In this document: one piece after another, positions 55,204-62,497 of the stretch
How positions within the stretch are numbered: the stretch's first letter is position 1
Layout of the letters: the number at the start of each line of letters is the position of its first letter
NCBI RefSeq assembly: GCF_018736045.1
Contig: NZ_CP076132.1
Location: 1,225,501 to 1,289,500, forward strand
Source of the DNA: Flammeovirga yaeyamensis
Lineage (GTDB): Bacteria; Bacteroidota; Bacteroidia; Cytophagales; Flammeovirgaceae
Reading direction: 5' to 3'
Length of the DNA: 64,000 nucleotides
Notes under the pieces: model-generated
What the model was told of the DNA's origin: nothing
Database searches by the model: none
The model's input: only the letters and a program-made list of their open reading frames with translations
Translations under genes and position numbers: made by a program

Positions 55204-57525
55204 TTAAGACACTTTCTCAGTAAATAATTCTCTAGCTTTTTTAGTGGCATTCACCATTGCTTCTAAAGATGCTTTGGTTTCTGTCCAACCTCTTGTTTTT
55301 AATCCACAGTCAGGATTTACCCATAGTTGTTCTAATGGAATTTTAATTTTTGCTTTATTGATAAAATCAAGCATATCATAAACAGAAGGAACATTGGGTG
55401 AGTGGATATCGTATATTCCCGGTCCAATTTCATTGGGATATTTGAAGTTTGAAAAAGCATTCAATAAATGAAGCTGAGATCGTGAACATTCAATCGTAAT
55501 CACATCTGCATCCATTGCAGCAATTGATTTAATGATATCATTAAATTTCGAATAACACATATGAGTATGGATTTGTGTTCCATCTTTCACCCCACTACTT
55601 GATATTTTAAAAGAGTCAACGGCCCAATCTAAATAACTTTGCCATTCTCCTTTTCTTAAAGGAAGACCTTCTCTAAATGCAGGTTCATCAATCTGAATGA
55701 CCTTTAACCCCGCTTTCTCTAAATCAATCACCTCGTCTCTTATTGCCAAACTTATTTGTTTACAGGTTTTATGTCGAGGTTGATCGTCTCTAACAAAAGA
55801 CCATTGTAAAATAGTAACAGGTCCTGTCAACATTCCCTTTACAGGTCGTTCAGTTAAACTTTGTGCATAGGCACTTTCTTTTACCGTCATGGCTTCAGAT
55901 CTATGTACATCACCATAAATAATAGGAGGTTTAACATACCTCGAACCAAAGCTTTGTACCCAACCATGACTTGTAAATGTGAATCCATCCAATTGTTCTC
56001 CAAAGAATTCAACCATATCATTCCTTTCAAATTCTCCATGGACTAAAACGTCTACATCTATAGATTCTTGAAAACGAATAGCGTCTTTAATTTCATTCTT
56101 TATGAAGTCTGAGTATTGTTCATGAGTGATTTTTCCTCTTTTAAATAAGCTTCTATTCTTTCTAACTTCTTTTGTTTGAGGTAGGGACCCGATACTTGTA
56201 GTAGGAAGTAAAGGCAATTGCAAAGCCACCGCTTGTTGAACTTTTCTTGATTTAAAATCACTTGCTCTTTGAGATTCTTTAGCTGAAAGATTCTTTACTC
56301 TTTCTTGAACTTTTAGATTATTGACTAATTCGGAAGTAATTCTTGATTGAATATCAATTTGATTACTGACATAAAGAGGATGTTGATAAGGCTCTTTTTC
56401 AGCAACAAGAACTTTAAGCTGTTCTAACTCCTCAATTTTTTGTTGAGCAAAACTCAACCAAGGTTTTACTTCGGGGTGAATTTTTGATTGTTCATCCTCT
56501 AAATTTATATCAATTGGACTGTGCAAAAGAGAACAAGAAGGGGAGAGAAGAATTCGATCAGATCCTATGGATGCCTCTACTTTTTTTATTACTTCTAATG
56601 ACTTTCGGAAATCATTTTTCCAAACGTTACGGCCATCAATAATGCCTAATGAAAGATGAAGGTTTTCATTAAAGAGTTCGTGATTTAAGATATCGTTTAT
56701 TTGTTCACCACAACGAACTAAATCTAAGTGTAAGGTATGAATAGGGAGTTGAAGAACAGTAGTTAAGTTTCCCCCATAGCAATCGAAATAATTCCCTAAA
56801 GTGATATCTAATTGAGGAAATTCTTTTGCAAAATGTTGATACACTTTTTTAATGCACTCTTGAATCAGAGGGTTTTCATCCAATGCCAAGCAGGGTTCAT
56901 CAAATTGAATTTTCGAAGCACCATGCTCAAGTAATTGATCCAGGATTACAGAGTAGGAAGCCAGTAAATCGTCTAATAGATCCAATCGGTGGAATCCTTT
57001 ATCAATTTCCTTTCCTAACCAAAGAAAAGTGACAGGACCAATAATTGTTGGAAGAGTTTCAAATCCGCTGACTTTAGCTTCTTTATATTCTTCCACAATT
57101 TTGATAGGTTTGCTGATGCTAAATTGAGTGTTTTTATAAAATTCTGGAACAATAAAGTGGTAATTGGTATCGAACCACTTAGTCATTTCCATAGCTTTAA
57201 CATCTGAAGTTTCATTTTGAAAACCTCTAGCTAAAGCGAAATACAATTCTAAATCATTGAGGTTTTCCTTTTGCTGAAGTTGTCTAAATCGTTTAGGGAG
57301 ACAGTCGAATGTATAAATCAAATCCAGTATCTGATCATAAAACGAGAAATCGTTAGAAGGAATATCATCTAGAATAGATTGTGCTTCCCAGTTTTTCTTT
57401 CTGATGTCTTTACCAATTTCAATGAGTTTTGCAGCATCAATTTCTTTTGCCCAAAATTGTTCTAAGGCTTTTTTAAGTTCTCTTTTTGCCCCAATACGTG
57501 GGAATCCAAAGTTTCTAGTTTTCAT
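55204..57525 (-). CDS. metE: cobalamin-independent methionine synthase
   Basis: A 773-residue enzyme that transfers the methyl group of methyl-tetrahydropteroyl-triglutamate to homocysteine, giving methionine without B12. The N-terminal half opens with FGFPRIGAKRELKKALE. The C-terminal half has LPTTSIGSLPQTKEVR, HGEFERNDMVEFFGEQLDGF and the zinc site: HTHMCYS (His and Cys), the glutamate in ITIECSRS, and the cysteine in NPDCGLKTRGW. Full length. It is divergent from an Lrp-type regulator 166 bp away. Unlike many metE genes it has no B12 riboswitch, although nrdD next door has one. Confidence 0.96.
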   Translation of the reverse strand: MKTRNFGFPRIGAKRELKKALEQFWAKEIDAAKLIEIGKDIRKKNWEAQSILDDIPSNDFSFYDQILDLIYTFDCLPKRFRQLQQKENLNDLELYFALARGFQNETSDVKAMEMTKWFDTNYHFIVPEFYKNTQFSISKPIKIVEEYKEAKVSGFETLPTIIGPVTFLWLGKEIDKGFHRLDLLDDLLASYSVILDQLLEHGASKIQFDEPCLALDENPLIQECIKKVYQHFAKEFPQLDITLGNYFDCYGGNLTTVLQLPIHTLHLDLVRCGEQINDILNHELFNENLHLSLGIIDGRNVWKNDFRKSLEVIKKVEASIGSDRILLSPSCSLLHSPIDINLEDEQSKIHPEVKPWLSFAQQKIEELEQLKVLVAEKEPYQHPLYVSNQIDIQSRITSELVNNLKVQERVKNLSAKESQRASDFKSRKVQQAVALQLPLLPTTSIGSLPQTKEVRKNRSLFKRGKITHEQYSDFIKNEIKDAIRFQESIDVDVLVHGEFERNDMVEFFGEQLDGFTFTSHGWVQSFGSRYVKPPIIYGDVHRSEAMTVKESAYAQSLTERPVKGMLTGPVTILQWSFVRDDQPRHKTCKQISLAIRDEVIDLEKAGLKVIQIDEPAFREGLPLRKGEWQSYLDWAVDSFKISSSGVKDGTQIHTHMCYSKFNDIIKSIAAMDADVITIECSRSQLHLLNAFSNFKYPNEIGPGIYDIHSPNVPSVYDMLDFINKAKIKIPLEQLWVNPDCGLKTRGWTETKASLEAMVNATKKARELFTEKVS

Positions 57526-57550
57526 AGTGTATGTAGTTAAAATTTCTACA

Positions 57551-57558
57551 CAAAATTA
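57551..57558 (-). promoter_or_regulatory. candidate -7 box of metE
   Basis: TAATTTTG on the minus strand fits TAnnTTTG exactly and would give a leader of about 22 nt. No matching -33 box is seen, as expected if an activator is needed. Confidence 0.35.
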
Positions 57559-57595
57559 GTTTTGATGATTTTTGTTTTGGTATAAATCAAAAACA

Positions 57596-57626
57596 TTGGA
57601 TGATAAAACTTTATATCTTATCCTTG
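57596..57626 (+). promoter_or_regulatory. candidate promoter of the Lrp-type regulator
   Basis: TTG (57596-57598), 20 bp, TATCCTTG (57619-57626; seven of eight). It lies back to back with the metE promoter. Confidence 0.4.
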
Positions 57627-57691
57627 CTGGAAAATAATTCTGATTGACTAATAAATAAGTCAGTGTATTAGAAATTTTTTCTTCAGCTAAA

Positions 57692-58150
57692 ATGGATCAA
57701 ACAGATAAAAAAATACTCAAACTGCTTCAAGAAGACGGAAGTATTACGACAAAAGAAATAGCCAGACGAATTCATCTTTCCAACACTCCAGTTTATGAGC
57801 GAATCAAAAAAATGGAAAGGGAAGGAGTAATTAAAAAATATGTAGCAGTTTTAAATAGAGAAAAGTTAGATAGGGACTTAATCGTATTTTGTAATGTGAC
57901 TTTAAAGGAACATTCTAAAATTATAGGTCATAAATTTGTAGAAGACATTACTGCTCTAGAAGAAGTGGTTGAATGTTACAATATTTCAGGAGACTATGAT
58001 TTTCTTCTAAAAGTGATGGTCAAAGACATGAAGGCTTATCAAGATTTTGTTTTAAATCGATTGGGGGAAATTGAAAATATTGGGAGTGCACACAGCACAT
58101 TTGTAATGGGCGAGATTAAACAGAGTTATAAAATACCAATCACAGAGTAA
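57692..58150 (+). CDS. Lrp/AsnC-family transcriptional regulator
   Basis: A 152-residue regulator. The N-terminal winged helix-turn-helix (MDQTDKKILKLLQEDGSIT, then TKEIARRIHLSNTPVYERI) precedes the RAM/AsnC ligand domain with the SGDYDFLLKVMVKDM motif. Lrp-type proteins form octamers and respond to amino acids. The divergent position beside metE strongly suggests that it controls methionine synthesis, possibly with methionine as ligand. That is inferred from position. Confidence 0.93.
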   Translation: MDQTDKKILKLLQEDGSITTKEIARRIHLSNTPVYERIKKMEREGVIKKYVAVLNREKLDRDLIVFCNVTLKEHSKIIGHKFVEDITALEEVVECYNISGDYDFLLKVMVKDMKAYQDFVLNRLGEIENIGSAHSTFVMGEIKQSYKIPITE

Positions 58151-58179
58151 AAAGAAATACTAATCTGAAATTATAAAAA

Positions 58180-58216
58180 TAAGTCTGTCCTATTAATATG
58201 TAATAAGACAGACTTA
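58180..58216. terminator. bidirectional terminator between the Lrp-type gene and the next gene
   Basis: TAAGTCTGTC/GACAGACTTA, a 10-bp stem with an inner TATTA/TAATA helix, between two convergent genes. Confidence 0.75.
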
Positions 58217-58236
58217 CATCAATAAATAACCGATAA

Positions 58237-59283
58237 TTATTGAATTACTGATGCTTTGAATTTCTTTAATTTGGTAGACCTACTTAATATAAGTTGCTTG
58301 TACTTTTCGGAGTCAATTTCCTTTCCAGCATTTGCTTGAGCATATTTCATGCACTCTAGTGATACTTTAAAGTCGTTTAACCATATTGAAAGCATACCAA
58401 TATTTGCAGCTATATAAGCACTAGTCTTTTTATTGTAAAGTGCTTTTTTATCCTTAAAATCAACTTCCTTTAACATTGACCTAAACTTATCGATTACTTG
58501 TTCAGCCTCAACATTGTAATCTTTACCTGAATGTCCTTTATGTGCTTCAATTAAATGAAAAGCTTTGATCATGTCTTCGCAGATAGAATTGTATGCTGTA
58601 TAGTCTCTTTTAGCAGTTGATTCTAATTTCAAAACAGGAATTTGGATCTGTTTTTCCGTGTAAGCATAGTTATTTGATAAGTAAGAATGTATTTCTTGGC
58701 AATGTTTTTCGAACTCTTTAGCTCTTAACTCATTAATAAAATCTTTACTTAAATGATTTTTCCAAAACTCTCTTTCCTCTTCTGATCTTAAGGCAGGAGT
58801 GTCAATGCGAACATAGTTATTAGAATTATTCAGATAACCACTGTGTATATTTTTTCCATTTACTTTTACTTGGAAAAAAACAGGCATTTTATAAATTAAT
58901 TCATAAGAAAAATGAGTGAATATAATTCTTTGTCCATCAAATACTTTAACCTTTTCTACCGTTTTTTCTTCAAAACCGAGGGTCTTAAAATTATTTGTTT
59001 CGATTTCTATTGAAAAATCATCAGAATGATCCACAATAGAATAACCTTCTATTGTAGTTGCTTCAAGAAGCCTTTTTTCCACACTATCTTTTTTACTGCC
59101 ATCATAAAACGATTTAGGTAAGGTGATTTTTCTGGAATAGGAAGTTAAGTTAGAGGGCAACGGATTTTCTGGTAAATGAATATATTTTACAGAAATAGTT
59201 TCTTTATCTAAATTTTGCCCAAAAAGAGAAACACTAAAAAAGATGAAAGCAAAGTGAAGAAGTTGAATACAATAAACCTTCAT
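58237..59283 (-). CDS. exported protein of unknown function
   Basis: A 348-residue protein with a signal peptide (cleavage near VSLFGQ, about residue 23). The mature start VKYIHLPENPLPSNLTSYS is a pattern I have seen in exported Bacteroidota proteins of unknown role. A beta-rich N-terminal half is followed by a helical C-terminal half with TPR-like character (NIGMLSIWLNDFKVSLECMKYA). Its layout parallels the protein at 53575. Probably periplasmic; no function can be assigned. Confidence 0.75.
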   Translation of the reverse strand: MKVYCIQLLHFAFIFFSVSLFGQNLDKETISVKYIHLPENPLPSNLTSYSRKITLPKSFYDGSKKDSVEKRLLEATTIEGYSIVDHSDDFSIEIETNNFKTLGFEEKTVEKVKVFDGQRIIFTHFSYELIYKMPVFFQVKVNGKNIHSGYLNNSNNYVRIDTPALRSEEEREFWKNHLSKDFINELRAKEFEKHCQEIHSYLSNNYAYTEKQIQIPVLKLESTAKRDYTAYNSICEDMIKAFHLIEAHKGHSGKDYNVEAEQVIDKFRSMLKEVDFKDKKALYNKKTSAYIAANIGMLSIWLNDFKVSLECMKYAQANAGKEIDSEKYKQLILSRSTKLKKFKASVIQ

Positions 59284-59415
59284 AAAAAGTGAGTAGTTAA
59301 TTATGTAAAAAATAAAAGGGAAACAGATTGTATAAAATAGTCAGTTTCAATATGGTAAATACAAATCCCAAAATAAAAGACTTGTAAAAAATGAGCAAAT
59401 AATTTTCTATTTATT

Positions 59416-59451
59416 TAAAAAAAGAGCCTGAATTTTGAAAGATTCAGGCTC
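59416..59451 (-). terminator. intrinsic terminator after the zinc-finger gene
   Basis: GAGCCTGAAT/ATTCAGGCTC, a perfect 10-bp stem with an 8-nt loop, followed on the minus strand by CTTTTTTT. Confidence 0.9.
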
Positions 59452-59498
59452 ATTCTGTAATTTTTTTCTAAAAGAAGTAGGTGTTCTTTATCGTATTT

Positions 59499-59795
59499 TT
59501 ATTTATCGAAGTAGTTAGGATTCTGTTGTAAGAACATTTCCGCATCTTCTGCAGTCATTTTAAATTTCTGCATTAGCTTCTCCATGTCTGCAGTAACTAC
59601 TTTTTTAGGTGCCGCTTTTTTTCTAGCTGCAGTAGCTCTTTTTTTAGTCTCCTTATTCTTCTTTTCTCTTGCTACAGATTCTTCTACTTCAGAAGTCACA
59701 ACCGATCCGCCACTCCCGTCACATCTAACTAAGTGAGAAACAAATTCGGCATCAGGTATTCTACCTTTACATCTAGGACAAGTTCTTGTTGACAT
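59499..59795 (-). CDS. small zinc-finger protein with basic linker
   Basis: A 98-residue protein. The N terminus has a CPRCKGRIPDAEFVSHLVRC motif that would bind one zinc ion by C-x2-C and H-x3-C. A lysine/alanine-rich linker (about 42-68, like a histone tail) and a C-terminal helical hairpin (MEKLMQKFKMTAEDAEMFLQ) follow. The basic linker suggests nucleic-acid contact. I do not know the family; it stands as a single gene. Confidence 0.72.
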   Translation of the reverse strand: MSTRTCPRCKGRIPDAEFVSHLVRCDGSGGSVVTSEVEESVAREKKNKETKKRATAARKKAAPKKVVTADMEKLMQKFKMTAEDAEMFLQQNPNYFDK

Positions 59796-59958
59796 AAATA
59801 TGAAATGATTATTATGATGAGTGAATGCAAATATATACTATAAAACACCTTTCATAAAAAAGTTTTCTCAACTCTTTAGAAACGTTCAATAAATAGATGC
59901 ATATGTACAATAAATTCAAATGAATTTGGAGTAAATCATTTTGTTTAAAATCAAGTAC

Positions 59959-60102
59959 TTAGATGGATATTGAGGTTTTATTTCTTCTGCATCTTTCAGA
60001 ACAATATTTTACCTCTTCCCATACTTTCTTCCATTTCTTACGCCAAGAAAATTCTCTTTTGCATACAGGACAGGTCTTATGAGGTAGATGTTGCTTTTTC
60101 AT
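59959..60102 (-). CDS. DUF2256-like small zinc-binding protein
   Basis: A 47-residue protein, too short for most gene finders. It reads [18 protein letters not shown], then [20 protein letters not shown] and a basic tail. The C-x2-C and C-x3-C pairs and the W-R-K-K-W core are the DUF2256 pattern. In many bacteria DUF2256 genes lie beside photolyase/cryptochrome genes, and here a photolyase-related gene is two genes upstream. It overlaps the end of the flavin reductase gene by 26 bp, so it is the third member of that operon. Function unknown. Confidence 0.85.
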   Translation of the reverse strand: MKKQHLPHKTCPVCKREFSWRKKWKKVWEEVKYCSERCRRNKTSISI

Positions 60103-60745
60103 CACTTAGTTTTAGGTTTAAAGTTTCGAGATCTTTTTTTCTAGCATAAGGGAAACTATTGAGGTAGTTAAACGAATAATACGAATTCAATCCAGAAATT
60201 CCAGTAGCATCAATTTTATCTAAACGTAAATAACCTTGTTCTGTGATGGCTTCTTCAGGAATGAAAATATGTTGTATTTCCCCAACGATCATTACTGTAT
60301 TATTAAACTTTATAGGAATACTTTCTTTTAATTCTAAACCGATTTTTACTTTGGCTTCTTTTACAAATGGAGCCTTAAAACCATCAATATATTCAGGCGT
60401 AAAATGACATTTTTCAAATTCAGAATCTTGATCATCCATCTTGGCAGAAGTATAATGAGCCCTCATGATCTGATTCGTATTCACATGGTTTATAGTATAT
60501 ACATTGTTTTCGTAGATATTCCTTAATGTATGTCTTGGTACATCTTGAGATGGTCTACTAATAAAGCCCAGTAATGCAGGGTCACTCCCCAAATGCACTA
60601 CCGAGCTAAAAATAGCGAGGTTATCACCATACTTTACAGACGAGCTCCCTATAAGGTTAGCGGGCTTAATGCCTGTAATACTATTAATTAGATTAAGGCG
60701 TTTCACCCGGTTCATCTCTTTAATAAGATCTTTTGTTAAATGCAT
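60077..60745 (-). CDS. flavin reductase-like FMN-binding protein
   Basis: A 222-residue protein of the flavin reductase-like (split-barrel FMN-binding) family. The substrate strand [28 protein letters not shown] and [17 protein letters not shown] are the typical FMN-phosphate and RP-x2-D-x-x-x-T-x-x-N patterns. Members reduce flavins with NAD(P)H or act on flavin-bound substrates. It starts 9 bp after the photolyase-related gene and could keep its FAD reduced, which is inference from position. Confidence 0.85.
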   Translation of the reverse strand: MHLTKDLIKEMNRVKRLNLINSITGIKPANLIGSSSVKYGDNLAIFSSVVHLGSDPALLGFISRPSQDVPRHTLRNIYENNVYTINHVNTNQIMRAHYTSAKMDDQDSEFEKCHFTPEYIDGFKAPFVKEAKVKIGLELKESIPIKFNNTVMIVGEIQHIFIPEEAITEQGYLRLDKIDATGISGLNSYYSFNYLNSFPYARKKDLETLNLKLSDEKATSTS

Positions 60746-60754
60746 GTGTTTTAA

Positions 60755-61864
60755 TTATAATATAGTTTCTAGGTCTTTTTTTAAATCTTTTTTGACCAAT
60801 TTCCAGAATTTAAAGAAGGAGTGACAGTCTCCAGAGATATTAGAAATCCAATCTCGAGATTCTCTGTTGCCTTTATAATGCTTGAATGCAGGATGTTCTT
60901 TAAAGTAGATTTCAGCACAGCCAAGTGCTGCTTTTAGCTCATCAAACTCTCCAACGAATAGTTGTATTCCTTCAATATTTTTCGATAAATCGATGATAAA
61001 ATCAAGGACTCTTTTAGATATTGGAAATTTCTCAAAATGAGAAGGCTCTAATAATAAAATTCTATTTCCTTTCTCTGGGCTATGCCACTCAGGATCTAAT
61101 TGATAGGAATTATAAATGAAAGTAGGAGACTTTTTATCAATAACTATAGAAGTGGCTTCAGGTAAATCGGTTTTCAATTCCAAATTTAGGGTAGCCTTCA
61201 ACTCTTTGGGCACTTTTTGATATTCAATCTCATTATATGAGACATCTAAATAACTTCCTTTTTGTTGGGTATGGGTGTACTTATTAATATTTTCCTGATT
61301 GGCAAAATACTTTTTGTTTGAGTTTGCTCCACATACCCATTGCCATGACAAAGCGTTTGATGCCCAATCTCCATCAAGTAGGTGATAATACATCCATTGT
61401 GCAGGTTGTTTCCAGTGGGTCTGACCAATATTGCAAATCAACATACTTATATACATTCTCATATGATTATGCATATATCCAGTTTTCTCCAATTCATCAA
61501 TTCCGTGGTCTAAAGCATCTATACCTGTAGACTTTTCTAATATTGATATTGGGAGTTGATAGTGTGCAACATTGGGTTGAGTTCTTTTTAAATCATCATC
61601 TATTAATTCTTCTTTATGAACCCACAATTGCTGCCAATAATCTCTCCAAGCCAATTCTTGAACAAATTTCTCTATCTTTCCGAATTCATACCCCTTACTT
61701 AAAAGAAGTTGGTATACCTTTTTTGTAGATATGACGCCTCTTGAAATATATGGAGATAAATAGGAGACGCTTCCATCAATGTAATTTCTAGAAGCAGCAT
61801 AGCGGTCAGGATTATAATTATTTAATAGCTCAAGAATTACAGAGTATTTAGTAGAGAAATGCAT
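60755..61864 (-). CDS. photolyase/cryptochrome-related FAD-binding protein with atypical domain order
   Basis: A 369-residue protein. Residues about 20-215 are the FAD-binding helical domain of DNA photolyases: SYLSPYISRGVIS, ELAWRDYWQQLW, TGYMHNHMRM (131-137) and DGDWASNALSWQWVCG (DWASN 166-170). Photolyases normally begin with an alpha/beta antenna domain of about 130 residues. That domain is absent here, and an alpha/beta-like stretch (NRILLLEPSHF..., about 265-330) follows the FAD domain instead, as if permuted. It leads an operon with a flavin reductase and DUF2256. Light-driven repair or light sensing are both possible. Confidence 0.85.
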   Translation of the reverse strand: MHFSTKYSVILELLNNYNPDRYAASRNYIDGSVSYLSPYISRGVISTKKVYQLLLSKGYEFGKIEKFVQELAWRDYWQQLWVHKEELIDDDLKRTQPNVAHYQLPISILEKSTGIDALDHGIDELEKTGYMHNHMRMYISMLICNIGQTHWKQPAQWMYYHLLDGDWASNALSWQWVCGANSNKKYFANQENINKYTHTQQKGSYLDVSYNEIEYQKVPKELKATLNLELKTDLPEATSIVIDKKSPTFIYNSYQLDPEWHSPEKGNRILLLEPSHFEKFPISKRVLDFIIDLSKNIEGIQLFVGEFDELKAALGCAEIYFKEHPAFKHYKGNRESRDWISNISGDCHSFFKFWKLVKKDLKKDLETIL

Positions 61865-62497
61865 GGAGGATAATATTTAAGTGTAATAACTAAATGCTAC
61901 AATCTCAATTTTGTTTATAAAAACAGTCAGAATGTTTTTTATCAATGATTTTTTAATGAAAGAATAGCATCATTTTAATGTAGTTGTAAATATTATTATA
62001 TCAATTTCTGTTTTTAACTCGACATTTCTCGACCAATACAACTATATGAAACTTTATAAAAAGTGATGTCAAGTAAATAGTATTGCAATTTTTTTTAACA
62101 GAAAAATATATTCATCAAAAAAAGCTGTTTTTGATATCGTGAAGATTGTTTGTGACAATTAAATAAATTTTCACATTTTTTAATTTTCACCAATATTCTA
62201 CTCAAAAAACGAATGAATGAATACTTACTTCTGTAATAAATGTCTGTTTTCGGATTATTGTACTTTTTTTATAGATGAGTGAAAAGTTATTCATTTTTAA
62301 ATAAAAACTAATGTAATTTTTTTTCAAAAAGTCTGTCACAAACACAGCAAATAGGTTGTTATACTTGCGAAAATTAAATGTTTTGCGTGTTTCAATTGGA
62401 CAAACAACAAACCGACCGCAAACTATTTTTTTAAAGAACGAACAAATTAAATGAGCTGTGCAATTTAAAAATTGTACAATTCTAAGAATAAAGAGAT
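61865..62497 (+). other. long leader and promoter region of pfaA
   Basis: 633 bp without a gene, very AT-rich. TATACTTG (62360-62367; seven of eight to TAnnTTTG) is the best plus-strand -7 box. It would give a leader of about 125 nt containing TTTGCG...CGCAAA and CAATTT-AA-AAATTG inverted repeats. Nothing else stands out. Confidence 0.35.

Noticed and set aside
57526-57691. A B12 or SAM riboswitch before metE
   Set aside because: The 166-bp region is too short and lacks the conserved boxes; only promoter elements are visible.
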